64,000 nucleotides of DNA, taken from UBA11051 sp964390495. GTDB lineage: Bacteria; Armatimonadota; Zipacnadia; Zipacnadales; UBA11051. The translations under genes and the position numbers were made by a program. The notes beneath the pieces were generated by a model. It saw only the letters and a list, made by a program, of their open reading frames with translations, was not told the origin of the DNA and searched no databases. Shown in pieces: positions 25,188 to 33,700 of this stretch (position 1 is the stretch's first letter; each line of letters begins with the position of its first letter). The stretch spans positions 186,001 to 250,000 of the forward strand of contig CAYMIN010000002.1 in the NCBI GenBank assembly GCA_964390495.1, in the 5' to 3' direction.

Positions 25188-26162
25188 TCACTCCGGCGGC
25201 TTGCACACGCGGCAGGGACGGTAGCCGGCCGCGCGCGCCTCTGCAGCACTCGCAAACCATACCGCATTGTCCGCCTTGATCTTCATCGCCCATTTGCAGC
25301 CCGGATAGTGGTAAATATGCGAATTCTTGCTGCCCAGATACTTGCCCCCTGAGCCTGCCGTGGTGTCATCGGCCGGATATGACCTGCTCCACAGGCCCTT
25401 GCCGGCTTCCCGCGCCTGCTTCTGCAGGTAGAGGAAAAGCTGCTGATAGCGGACATTCGGCGGATAGGTAGCGGTCTGCGCATACCCCTCGGCCGCCAGC
25501 TCAGCATTGACAAAGATGTCGCCCACGTACACGTAGGCCAGCAGGCGCCGGTATCTATCCCGTCGCCCTGCATCATATTCGAGGGTGACGCGCTTGCCCA
25601 CGACCAAGTTGCGATTGAACTGACTGGCCTCGCGCCCGAAGAACTGCACCGGCTTGTAGGGATGTTTGGTCTCGGGCGTATCAACCCCGATATAGCGGAC
25701 CTTCTCCCCGTCGGCCAGCTCGATAGTGTCACCGTCAACCGCGCTGAGACACCGCGCTGTGGTGGTCTGCGGGTGAAAGCCGGTAAGCCCGACAATGGCG
25801 GCGTCGCGCCAGAACGCCAGGTGGGGGAGGGCATGCAGCGCGACCTCGCGGCCTTGCCAGTGAAAATCTATGGTCCGCGTCTGCGAGTTCCAGGTCAGTT
25901 GCGCACCGTTAGACACGGCCAGATGGCGAACCGGCACCAGCTTGAGGCCCTCGATCTCGATGGCCGGCGTCTGCTCGGTGACTGTGGCTTGCAGTGCCCA
26001 AGGCAGCAAAGTCACCGGCGCGAAGGAAATACCACTGACCAGCAGGCAGGGCGTCATTTCCGCCGTCGCGGACACACCCAGCCCCACTATCAAAGCCACG
26101 CAGACTAGCAGCCTTAATCCAGCTAGCATTGTGAGTACAGATCTGTATTGCGGCATCTTCAT
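25188..26162 (-). CDS. Secreted thermonuclease-like protein with Ada-like tail
   Basis: This 324-residue exported protein has four parts. A signal segment (LRLLVCVALIVGLGVSATA) is followed by a region near 60-120 resembling copper-amine-oxidase N-terminal domains (LVPVRHLAVSNGAQLTWN). A staphylococcal-nuclease domain follows from about 135: CLSAVDGDTIELADGEKVRY, then IGVDTPET, REASQFNRNLVVGKRV, and YRRLLAYVYVGDIFVNAELA with the usual acidic and arginine positions. The C-terminal 50 residues, from KYLGSKNSHIYHYPGC to CRVCKPPE, resemble the Ada metal-binding domain, with three cysteines and a His. It probably degrades extracellular nucleic acids; the role of the tail is unknown. Confidence 0.8.
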   Translation of the reverse strand: MKMPQYRSVLTMLAGLRLLVCVALIVGLGVSATAEMTPCLLVSGISFAPVTLLPWALQATVTEQTPAIEIEGLKLVPVRHLAVSNGAQLTWNSQTRTIDFHWQGREVALHALPHLAFWRDAAIVGLTGFHPQTTTARCLSAVDGDTIELADGEKVRYIGVDTPETKHPYKPVQFFGREASQFNRNLVVGKRVTLEYDAGRRDRYRRLLAYVYVGDIFVNAELAAEGYAQTATYPPNVRYQQLFLYLQKQAREAGKGLWSRSYPADDTTAGSGGKYLGSKNSHIYHYPGCKWAMKIKADNAVWFASAAEARAAGYRPCRVCKPPE

Positions 26163-26257
26163 CCCAGGTCATGGTAGCACATTTCCCCGGACAGCGACAA
26201 CCCCGGCAGGAACCTGCGGGCGCGACGACTAACCTACCGAACAAAGAGGTGATACTG

Positions 26258-27583
26258 TTGGAAATCGGCTATGGAGAAATTGACATAACGCCCGAACTTG
26301 GCATTCCCTGTGCGCTGGGAGTTGATGACGAGTGCGAGGAGATATTCGACCCGATCTCGGTTATCGCCATCGCCCTCGGCTTCAGGGACGAGACAGTGAT
26401 CCTGACCGCGGCGGACTTGATAGGTCTGGGCCGGCCTGAAACCCTCGAGTTGCGAGGCCTTGTGTCCGCGGCGACCGGTGTCCCTGCCGACCATGTAGTC
26501 ATCCACTGCACCCACACCCACGAAGCGCCCTCCACGCGCATCAAGTACGGTGAATACTTACTCGAAAAGGGACTGACCGCCTACGATCCGGCCTACTGGG
26601 AGCGGCTCAAGCAAGCCTGGGTGGAGGCCACCCAGGCCGCAATCGCCGATACGGCCGCGGCAACCGCAGCCTGGGGTATGGCGAAGGTGGACAGAGTCGC
26701 CTCCAACCGCCGCGTGACCGAGCCTGACGGCCACATTACGCTGCGCTCCAGCCGCGCCGCTGAAACTGCCGGGCGTTATCCTGAGGGTAACATAGACCCC
26801 TTCGTGCGGGTTTTGCGGTTCGATAGGGAAGAGGCGGCACCGGTCGCCCTCATCACTTATTGCTGTCACCCCTCCGTTGCCGGCGGGGATGAGGGTCCGT
26901 ACATCACTGCTGACATTTGCGGAGTAGCCCGGGCCGTACTGCGTGAGACGAACGGCTGTTCGAGTATCTATATGACAGGTGCTTGCGGCAATACCAATCC
27001 CGGCAAGTACGCCGGCCTCAAGACCCGCAAGCAGGATGTTATGGCCTTGGGCTACCGTCTGGGGACCGCTGCTCAGGATGCCTACGAGACCGCCGAGCCG
27101 ATTGACAGCAACCAGATATCCTGGGGCTACCAGGCGGTGCAACTGGAGTTGCGGGAGGATTTCGAGACCGCAGAGGAGCTTCGAGCCGAAGTGGATCGCC
27201 TGGTCGCTGAGCATAAAGAGTTGAATGCTCGCGGCGAGAAGGTTCCAGGCGGCAAGTTCCGCCGACCGCTCAATCGTTACCTGGCGGCTACTTATGCCGA
27301 CGACGGTAAGCTGACGACCGAAGTCTGTGCGTTGCGGCTCGGCGACAAGGGCCTGGTTTTCTATCCGGCCGAGTGCTTTCTGGAGCTGGCGTACTGTCTG
27401 TACGCGCAGTACGGCCAGGAAAACATTGCGACCGTCGAGAATTGCGATAACACGCCGGCGTACCTACTGCCACCGGAGGCGTATGCAGGCGGCTACGAGG
27501 CTTCGGCGTGCCGCACCGCGCCCACGGCGTTCGGGACGTTGGTAGGCGCTGCGCTGGATCTGCTGGCCGAGGCAGGGCTGTAG
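26258..27583 (+). CDS. Neutral ceramidase-like protein
   Basis: This 441-residue protein resembles the N-terminal catalytic part of neutral/alkaline ceramidases: it opens with EIGYGEIDITPELGIP, has VIHCTHTHEAPSTR near residue 85 (the family has a THTHSGP zinc motif), LITYCCHPSVAGG near 200 and SIYMTGACGNTNPGK near 235. It lacks a signal peptide and the C-terminal immunoglobulin-like domain of secreted ceramidases, so it is probably cytoplasmic and may hydrolyse another amide. Many planctomycete-like genomes carry such short forms. TTG at 26258 is chosen because it lies after AAAGAGGTG; upstream in-frame starts have no ribosome site. It is divergent from the nuclease gene and convergent with the ankyrin gene. 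Confidence 0.7.
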   Translation: MEIGYGEIDITPELGIPCALGVDDECEEIFDPISVIAIALGFRDETVILTAADLIGLGRPETLELRGLVSAATGVPADHVVIHCTHTHEAPSTRIKYGEYLLEKGLTAYDPAYWERLKQAWVEATQAAIADTAAATAAWGMAKVDRVASNRRVTEPDGHITLRSSRAAETAGRYPEGNIDPFVRVLRFDREEAAPVALITYCCHPSVAGGDEGPYITADICGVARAVLRETNGCSSIYMTGACGNTNPGKYAGLKTRKQDVMALGYRLGTAAQDAYETAEPIDSNQISWGYQAVQLELREDFETAEELRAEVDRLVAEHKELNARGEKVPGGKFRRPLNRYLAATYADDGKLTTEVCALRLGDKGLVFYPAECFLELAYCLYAQYGQENIATVENCDNTPAYLLPPEAYAGGYEASACRTAPTAFGTLVGAALDLLAEAGL

Positions 27584-27765
27584 TAAGGGCAGGGGTGCAG
27601 GGGTGGCTTCGGGGCGTTTTGTCGGCTCAAGGCCTGGGCATGGCATATGTTATCATAACGGCAGTTATGTCAACTTCCCTTATACCGACCATCCGCACCT
27701 GAGATCTCATACCCACCCGCGTCAAGTGTGCGCAGCCCCTCAGCCCCATCCTCTAGAACCTGGAC

Positions 27766-27785
27766 GACAGGCATCCTTGCCTGTC
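27766..27785. repeat. R2 palindromic repeat, copy 1
   Basis: GACAGGCA and TGCCTGTC form a perfect 8-bp inverted repeat around TCCT. A near-identical copy with a 9-bp arm and TCCC loop lies at 61304-61325. It is in the 213-bp interval between the ceramidase-like and ankyrin genes, which otherwise holds only a short CATAAC/GTTATG inverted repeat at 27654-27669. Confidence 0.65.
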
Positions 27786-27796
27786 GGCCCAAGTTC

Positions 27797-28514
27797 TCAT
27801 GTTTGTCGCTGAAGCAATACCGCGATCTCAGTATTGCCCTCAGACTGCGCCAACTTCAGCGCCGTCATACCGTGGCGGTTTTCCATATCTGGTTGCGCGC
27901 CGTGCTTCACCAGCAATGCAGCGATCTTTCTGTTGCCGGTGGCGGCGGCGAGGTGAAGCGGGGTGTCGCCCCGCTGGTTTACCATGTTCACTGTTGCGCC
28001 TCTTTCGAGCAGCAGTTTCGCAATTTCGATCTTGCCTCTGGCGGCGGCGAGGTGAAGCGGGGTGTCGCCCCGCTGGTTTACCATGTTCACTGTNNNNNNN
28101 NNNNNNNNNNNNNNNNNNNNNNNNNNNNNNNNNNNNNNNNNNNNNNNNNNNNNNNNNNNNNNNNNNNNNNNNNNNNNNNNNNNNNNNNNNNNNTGCGCCT
28201 CTTTCGAGCAGCAGTTTCGCAATTTCGATCTTGCCTCTGGCGGCAGCTAGGTGGAGCGGCGTCAAGCCATTCTTGTCAGTTGCGTCAACGCTAGTCCCCG
28301 ATTCCAATAGGCAAGCAGCCTTCTTGATGTCGCCTTCTCGGACCGCCTGGTGCAGTTCGTCGCGATGCTGTTGGTCCACGTCAGCGGCTTTGAGTACACT
28401 GCGGATCTGCTTGACCGGATCCCTGGAATGTCTTATAGGGGGCCAATCACCGGCAAAATCCTTCTTTTCACGGTCGTCCACACGCTTCCACCCAAACTTG
28501 TCCCGGTCCTCCAT
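27797..28514 (-). CDS. Ankyrin-repeat protein, interrupted by assembly gap
   Basis: This is one gene split by a 100-N gap. The N-terminal part (28514 to 28194) begins MEDRDKFGWKRVDDREKKD, continues through a DELHQAVREGDIKKAACLLE helix pair and an ankyrin repeat with NGLTPLHLAAARGKIEIAKL. The part beyond the gap has further repeats with NQRGDTPLHLAAARGKIEIA and ends in TEIAVLLQRQT. The two halves lie in different frames only because 100 is not divisible by three: without the Ns they join as 206 codons including the stop. The missing part is probably a whole number of 99-bp repeats. No signal peptide or membrane segment is seen. Ankyrin proteins bind partners; none is evident here. Confidence 0.75.
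27995..28093 (-). repeat. 99-bp ankyrin-coding repeat unit
   Basis: This unit of exactly 99 bp (33 residues) ends at the gap. Sequence to the right of the gap starts with the same 50 or so bases as this unit, and the last 54 bases of the preceding unit (27941-27994) match its end. Near-identity at the nucleotide level implies recent duplication or ongoing conversion. Confidence 0.85.
28094..28193. other. Assembly gap (100 N)
   Basis: Exactly 100 N bases, the usual placeholder for a gap of unknown length. It lies precisely at a repeat-unit boundary inside the ankyrin gene, so the repeat number is undetermined. Confidence 0.98.
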
Positions 28515-28702
28515 ACGCTTGCCTCCAGATTGCCCATAGCACCCGCATGTCGTCGCATCTGCGCCATCGACCCCAACTAGCCGCTATCCTTGAATCTTTC
28601 GGAGGGGCGGCATGCGAAACCTGAGCTTGTCGAAGGCCGAGAATCCGGCCCAGCCGTTGGGTTTGCAGGATAAAGCGCACCAGGCCGGCCCAGCCGTTCT
28701 CC

Positions 28703-29497
28703 TTACATCCCTCGCCGGCCCTCAAACCCCAGCGTCTCCCGCAAGTAGTTGAGATTGTGCCGGGAGCTTTCCCGAGGGTCAAGCGAGGTGTAATCCAGGT
28801 CCACCACGATCCAGCCCGCGAAGTCCGCCTGCTTCAGCATCTCCGCCAGCGGCGGGAAATCAACTACCCCGCGCCCCAGCTCAATGAACCGCCGGTTGTC
28901 ATCGAGGTCCTTGAAGTGGACGTAGTGCATGCGGTCGAGGTACTTGTCCAAGGTTGCCGGAATATCGAAATCACCCAGCGCCAACTGCGCGGTATCCGGC
29001 GTGCATTTGACCAGATCGGGCTGGGTAGCGGCCATCAGGGCGTCAAACTCAGCGGTATATTCAAAGATCGTGCCCCAGTGCTGGTGCCAGGTGCAAATGA
29101 GACCGGCTTCCACGACCCTCTGCCCCACCTCATTAGCCAGGCGCGCGATTTTATGAATGGTGTGACCGTCTCGCGGTAAGTCGGTGCTGCCGCCGTCCAA
29201 CATAATGTACTTTGTGCCGATGAGCCCTGCAAATTCAATCGTCCGGTCTATCGTCTCCTGCCACGCGGCTATCGTCGCCTCATCGAGGAAGCTGCACGAG
29301 CAGTAGATGCCGGAAATCTCCAGGTCGAGCCCCTCTAGGTACTGGCGGTACTCCTCGGGGTGGGCGTAGGCCTCCGCAAGCGTCCGCGGCGACCACTCAA
29401 AGCCATCCCAGCCGGTTGCCGAGATGTCCTGCAGGGCCTCCCCTACCGCGATGCCCTGACGCACGTAAGTGGCGGGGTGGTATCCGAGTTTAATCAT
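28703..29497 (-). CDS. Sugar phosphate isomerase/epimerase-like protein
   Basis: This 264-residue protein is a xylose-isomerase-like TIM barrel. It starts MIKLGYHPATYV, has a GWDGFEWSPRTLAEA strand, a YIMLDGGS strand, CTWHQHWGTIFE, where the family has metal-binding residues, DTAQLALGDFD and MHYVHFKDL, where a His and an Asp complete the typical metal set. Substrates of this family are sugars or inositols. ATG at 29497 starts one base after the stop of the upstream hydrolase gene, with AGGAG further inside that gene, so the two are coupled. Unlike many family members no transporter or dehydrogenase partner lies next to it. Confidence 0.8.
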   Translation of the reverse strand: MIKLGYHPATYVRQGIAVGEALQDISATGWDGFEWSPRTLAEAYAHPEEYRQYLEGLDLEISGIYCSCSFLDEATIAAWQETIDRTIEFAGLIGTKYIMLDGGSTDLPRDGHTIHKIARLANEVGQRVVEAGLICTWHQHWGTIFEYTAEFDALMAATQPDLVKCTPDTAQLALGDFDIPATLDKYLDRMHYVHFKDLDDNRRFIELGRGVVDFPPLAEMLKQADFAGWIVVDLDYTSLDPRESSRHNLNYLRETLGFEGRRGM

Positions 29498-29498
29498 T

Positions 29499-30194
29499 CT
29501 AGATTTCCATCTCCTGGCCGGGCTTGAGCACCACGCACTCAATCCCGATTTCGTCGAGGCGGCGCGCGAACTCCTCGGGGTCCTGGACAATGACATCGAA
29601 GGCGCTGTAGTGCATCGGCACGATCACATTGGCGTCCAGCATATCGGCGGCGATCACCGCATCATCCGGCCCCATGGTGAAGTTGTCGCCGATCGGCAGA
29701 ATCGCGGCAGCCAGATCATTGGTTTCGCCGATTAGTTCCATATCGGAGAACAGGCCGGTATCGGCGGCATAGTAAAGCGTGGCCCCGTCCATCGTGACCA
29801 GGAACCCGCAGGCCGGGCCGGTGTACTCGATGAGCTCGTCGGTGATAACCGCCGAGCCGTGGAAGGCCTGGGTCAGTTTGACATGGCCGAAGTCGAACTC
29901 GGCGCCACCGCCGATGTGCATGGGGGCGGTCTGACAGCCGAAGCGATCGCAGTACATCGCCAGCTCATACGGGGCGATGATCGGCACTTCCAGCCGTTTG
30001 GCGATGGCGATAGCGTCGCCGAGGTGGTCGGAGTGGCCATGGCTGACCAGAATCGCGTCAACCGTCACTTCCTCTGGCGCAACGACGGCTTCCGGGTTCT
30101 CGGCCAGCCACGGGTCGAAAATTACGCTGTGGTCATCGCTTGACAGGGTGAAACAGGCGTGTCCCAGGGCTCTGAGTCTCGGCATGTGTGTCAC
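29499..30194 (-). CDS. UPF0173-type metallo-beta-lactamase-fold hydrolase
   Basis: This 231-residue protein is a metal-dependent hydrolase of the UPF0173/UlaG-like branch of the metallo-beta-lactamase fold. The HxHxDH motif is intact (VSHGHSDHLGDA), preceded by LGHACFTL and IFDPWLAENP and followed by AFHGSA, YYAADTGLFSDM with the metal Asp, and VPMHYSAFD. UlaG acts on ascorbate-6-phosphate lactone, but UPF0173 members are uncharacterised. It is cotranscribed with the sugar-isomerase-like gene starting one base beyond its stop. Confidence 0.88.
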   Translation of the reverse strand: MTHMPRLRALGHACFTLSSDDHSVIFDPWLAENPEAVVAPEEVTVDAILVSHGHSDHLGDAIAIAKRLEVPIIAPYELAMYCDRFGCQTAPMHIGGGAEFDFGHVKLTQAFHGSAVITDELIEYTGPACGFLVTMDGATLYYAADTGLFSDMELIGETNDLAAAILPIGDNFTMGPDDAVIAADMLDANVIVPMHYSAFDVIVQDPEEFARRLDEIGIECVVLKPGQEMEI

Positions 30195-30210
30195 ATCCTC
30201 TTCCGATGGT

Positions 30211-30230
30211 GTCGGGCTGGGAAGCCCGAC
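30211..30230. repeat. R1 palindromic repeat, copy 2
   Basis: Identical over 20 bases to 1351-1370, including the GGGA loop, and followed by CTACGCGA. It lies in the 56-bp space between two minus-strand genes. Confidence 0.75.
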
Positions 30231-30250
30231 CTACGCGAACTGATGATAGG

Positions 30251-31372
30251 CTACTCGCTTTCGGGATTGAACAGACTGCTATATTCGGCGCGCAGGGCGC
30301 TTTGCTTGTCAAGATACTCATCCCAGCCGTCGCGGGCCTGCAACAGATTCAATTCCGCGAGCGAGACCCAGCCTTCCGGTGGTGCGACATCGGAGCGGGT
30401 CGAGTAAGAGCCCAGCAGCTCCGCTAGCGCTGTCTGGCCCTCGTGGGAGAGCATGTATTCGACAAACAGCTTGGCGGCATTGGGGTGTGGGCTGCTGCGC
30501 AGTATCGCCACCGGCCCCAGGCATACGGGCACACCGTCCTCCGGCCATACCGCCTCAATCGGCTCCTGCCTAAGCTGGGCGTGCTGATACACCTTGTAGC
30601 CCAGCACTCCACCGGCGATCTGCACATCCCCTCGCACCAGCGCCTCAAGCATCGTGTCACCCGACTTGTAGATACTCGGGCGCAGAGCCGCCAGTTGCTC
30701 CCAATACGAAACTCCGTATTTTTCTCTCAGGAAATAGTACTGCGCATATGCCGAGCCGCCGCTGTGCGCATCCTTGAGGGCGATTCTGTTGGCCCACTTC
30801 TTGTCCAGTAACTCCGGCCAGGTCTTAGGAGCCTGGCCCTCGGACACGGTCTTGGGGCTATAAGCCAGACAGACGGTTACCAGGCGCGCGCCGGTCCAGT
30901 AGCCCGGCTCCTTGTACTCCGGGGCGATCGCCTTGCTCTCAGCCGGCTCATAGCGGTACAGTTGGCCGCGTTTGCGCAACGAGATGAAGATCCCGGGGTC
31001 GAGCACGTGGATCACATCGGCCCGCGTCTTGGCGGACTTAAGTTCTTCCTCGACCCGCCTGACGATGTCGAAGGTGCTTTCGCGGGTGATACGGACTTTG
31101 AGGAAGTCATATTGCTTCTCGAACATTCCGGCGAATTGCTTCGCCTGCGTCTGCGGCACCGATGTGTACCAGTTCAGCTCGGCTTCGCTACGGGCCGCCT
31201 CCCTGATTTGCTCGGGCGTCTTGGCGCGCGGGCCCTCCGGGCCGTTTTCGTTGGTGATGGTGATGACTATTTCCTCGTTCTTATCGGAGGGCGGGCACCC
31301 GCAAAGCAGCGCCATTGACAGGGACACAACGCACAGCACAATCGCTCGATTGTGATCCGACTTCGCATCCAT
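30251..31372 (-). CDS. ABC transporter solute-binding lipoprotein (iron type)
   Basis: This 373-residue protein resembles periplasmic iron(III)/spermidine-type solute-binding proteins (SBP_bac family). An N-terminal hydrophobic stretch ends in ALLCGCPPSD, consistent with a lipobox. LNWYTSVPQTQAKQFAGMFE is the first lobe strand, VIHVLDPGIF and IALKDAHSGGSAYAQYYFL follow, and the family-typical LFVEYMLSHEGQTAL closes the second lobe. No permease or ATPase gene is adjacent, so it is an orphan. It starts about 20 bp after the EamA-sensor-cyclase fusion and is probably cotranscribed with it. ATG at 31372 is chosen; TTG at 31387 is possible, and neither has a clear ribosome site. Confidence 0.75.
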   Translation of the reverse strand: MDAKSDHNRAIVLCVVSLSMALLCGCPPSDKNEEIVITITNENGPEGPRAKTPEQIREAARSEAELNWYTSVPQTQAKQFAGMFEKQYDFLKVRITRESTFDIVRRVEEELKSAKTRADVIHVLDPGIFISLRKRGQLYRYEPAESKAIAPEYKEPGYWTGARLVTVCLAYSPKTVSEGQAPKTWPELLDKKWANRIALKDAHSGGSAYAQYYFLREKYGVSYWEQLAALRPSIYKSGDTMLEALVRGDVQIAGGVLGYKVYQHAQLRQEPIEAVWPEDGVPVCLGPVAILRSSPHPNAAKLFVEYMLSHEGQTALAELLGSYSTRSDVAPPEGWVSLAELNLLQARDGWDEYLDKQSALRAEYSSLFNPESE

Positions 31373-31393
31373 AGCAATCCAACTCAACAGCGA

Positions 31394-33682
31394 TTATTCA
31401 TCAGTAGATTCTGCAATCTGCCGGATCGTGTCATCCCCGCGCAGACCAATTACCTCGTAGAAGCCGGCGACCTCGCTAGGTTTCGCTTTAATGTGCGGCT
31501 CAACCTCCATGTAGGCGCGATTGGTGACATAGAGCGCACAAGCAGGACTTGTTTCGGCTAGCTGCTCGCCTAGCTCGGCGGCGGGGTGATCACTGAGAGC
31601 CGGCGGCAGATAGTCAACCAGCAGCCAGGCTGACGCCGCCTCGGCCTGCTCGATTTCCGGACAGGCCACTGTCGCGACTTCAATGCCGGCCAGGACCGCT
31701 CGCAGCACGTCATCCTGCTCGAGGGCCGTACTGCCCCAGCCCACGATAATTCGCCCCTGCCCATAGTCGTAGATTTCACCCTCATGCTGGAAGACAGTGA
31801 CGACAAAACTGTTGAGTAGCTGCTCCACACCCGCGTGAGCTTCGTCCGGGCCTTGAACGGCGGAGCGCACATCCAGTACCAGAACTACCGGGGGCAGCGG
31901 CAGTTCGGGGCGGGTGGTCCGCCTCGTCTCATCGGTAGTCGCCCGCAGCACACCACGCCGCAGCATCGTGGCCATTTGCAGGTCGCCCAGGATCCTCGCC
32001 ATCGAGTCGCTGAGGCTATGGACTTCGTCCTGACCGTGCATCAGGAGTGGGGCGCTGAGATCACCGTCGGCAATGCGGCCGGCGGCTGCGGTGAGGCGCT
32101 CCAGCGGCCGCGTCAGGTGCCCGACCAGGTATGTGGTTGCGAGGATCCCGACGATCACCAGCAGCAGCGCCAGCGTGAAGTAGCGCACGGTGATTTCCGC
32201 CGCCGTGCGCCGCGCAATGCTCTTGCGACAGCCCATTTTCAGCAGTTGCGGATAGCCCTCCAGCTCGGCGGTCAGGGGGATGATATCCTGGCTGGACTTG
32301 AAATCGCGGTCGCCAATCAGCTCCAGTAGCTGCACGCCGAGGATGTCATAGTCGGGGCTCTGGCGCTTGCCCTCGGCGGTCAGGGCTCGGATGGCCGGAT
32401 CGGCGGCATGGGCGATCATTGCGCCATCGCCGCCAAGCAGCGCTACATAGACGATGTCCACCGAATAGGCCCGTCCCTGGATCTTGTGGTGCACCAGCTT
32501 GCCCAGCAACTGCTGGTAGTTGTCACGCTGCGGCGGCTCGCCCAGCGTCTGGTACTGCAGAATCATATGCGCCGTCTCCCCCATCGCCAGGCGCACCTGC
32601 TCGTTGATCACGCTGGTGGTGTGGCGTATCGCCAGATAGGTCCCCGACATGACCGTGATGATGATAGCTGCTGCGACCAGTAAGGCCAGCTTGTTCTTGA
32701 GGCTGGCGGCCCAGGGTCGCACGGGCGGAGGCGGCGGCTCCTTCAGCACGCCTTCGGTGACATCAGCGGCCTGCTGGCGGGCGGTGCGCATAACGATCAG
32801 ATACGCCCCGAATACCAGCACCCCGATGCCGGAAATGTGGTAGGCGTTGAGCGCCTCCTTAAGCACGATCCAGGACACTACCGCGGTCACAATCGCCCCG
32901 ACCAGCTTGAGCGTGACTGCAACATGGGCTGGGATCTCGGCCAGGCCCCGATAGTACAAGAACATGGATAGACTGGTGCTAACGGCGGCCAAAACCAGCA
33001 ACAGCGCCCAGCCGTGAACATCGAGTTGCATCAGGCCGACATACTCTCCGCCCCCCAGCGAAATGACCCCGGTAATCAAAAAGCCCACACCGAAGCGCCA
33101 CAGCGCCACCGTCGAGGGCATGAACTTACGCAGTGCGCTCTTGCCGAGGATCTCCGCCGCAGCTCGCAAGACGCCGGCTGCCAGGGCCAGAGCGTCACCC
33201 AAGAGATGCTGGCGGGCCGTTGCCATGCCGAAGGAAAGCTCGCCGACACCGATCAGCACCGCAGCGGCGACCATCATCACTACCAGGGAGAAGCGCGCCC
33301 ACGTGATCTGCTCGCGCAGGGTGAAATAAGCAAAGAAGGCCACGAAAATCGGCGCGGTCTTCGAAATGGCGTTGGCGATACCGGCGTGGGAGTAGTCAAT
33401 CGCCGCGGTGAACAGCAAGGCCGCGAAGCCTGAGCCCAGCGCCCCGACCAAGAATAGGGCTACCCAATCGCGGCGGGTGGGCTTGCCGGTCTGCGAGGCC
33501 CGCACCTGGTGACGGAAGCCGAAGGGAAACAAGAAACCGACCGCAAGCAAGTAGCGCGCGGCTACCACCGTGGCGTGTGACAGGTCAGCCAGCAGCAGCT
33601 TGGTGAACACCGGCGACAGGCCCTGCAGCAGTACGCCGGCTACCAGGAAGTAATACGGGGTGAGATGGCTGCGCCTGCTCAC
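31394..33682 (-). CDS. EamA transporter fused to HAMP/degenerate cyclase sensor
   Basis: This 762-residue membrane protein joins two modules. Residues 1-300 are a ten-segment EamA/DMT permease. After a proline-rich linker (316-320) a second membrane segment (332-352) leads to an outside sensor region of about 145 residues, a further segment (499-521), a HAMP domain (about 522-575, with LTRPLERLTAAAGRIADGDL) and a class III nucleotide-cyclase-like domain (597-745). That domain keeps the first strand (VVLVLDVRS, Asp604) and HEGEIYDYGQGRIIVGWG, but the second metal Asp of the usual GD is Gln642, so cyclase activity is doubtful. GTG follows AAGG. It is 18 bp from batE and precedes the solute-binding protein, so it may report on transport; that is inference. 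Confidence 0.75.
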   Translation of the reverse strand: MSRRSHLTPYYFLVAGVLLQGLSPVFTKLLLADLSHATVVAARYLLAVGFLFPFGFRHQVRASQTGKPTRRDWVALFLVGALGSGFAALLFTAAIDYSHAGIANAISKTAPIFVAFFAYFTLREQITWARFSLVVMMVAAAVLIGVGELSFGMATARQHLLGDALALAAGVLRAAAEILGKSALRKFMPSTVALWRFGVGFLITGVISLGGGEYVGLMQLDVHGWALLLVLAAVSTSLSMFLYYRGLAEIPAHVAVTLKLVGAIVTAVVSWIVLKEALNAYHISGIGVLVFGAYLIVMRTARQQAADVTEGVLKEPPPPPVRPWAASLKNKLALLVAAAIIITVMSGTYLAIRHTTSVINEQVRLAMGETAHMILQYQTLGEPPQRDNYQQLLGKLVHHKIQGRAYSVDIVYVALLGGDGAMIAHAADPAIRALTAEGKRQSPDYDILGVQLLELIGDRDFKSSQDIIPLTAELEGYPQLLKMGCRKSIARRTAAEITVRYFTLALLLVIVGILATTYLVGHLTRPLERLTAAAGRIADGDLSAPLLMHGQDEVHSLSDSMARILGDLQMATMLRRGVLRATTDETRRTTRPELPLPPVVLVLDVRSAVQGPDEAHAGVEQLLNSFVVTVFQHEGEIYDYGQGRIIVGWGSTALEQDDVLRAVLAGIEVATVACPEIEQAEAASAWLLVDYLPPALSDHPAAELGEQLAETSPACALYVTNRAYMEVEPHIKAKPSEVAGFYEVIGLRGDDTIRQIAESTDE

Positions 33683-33700
33683 CTTAGGCCCCCGCCTTCA

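Noticed and set aside
27654..27669. CATAAC-GGCA-GTTATG inverted repeat as an operator
   Set aside because: It lies between convergent genes with no promoter beside it; the arms are only six bases.
28645..28698. Direct repeat CCGGCCCAGCCGTT, two copies 40 bp apart
   Set aside because: Two short copies in intergenic DNA next to no integrase or mobile gene; chance or small duplication is enough.
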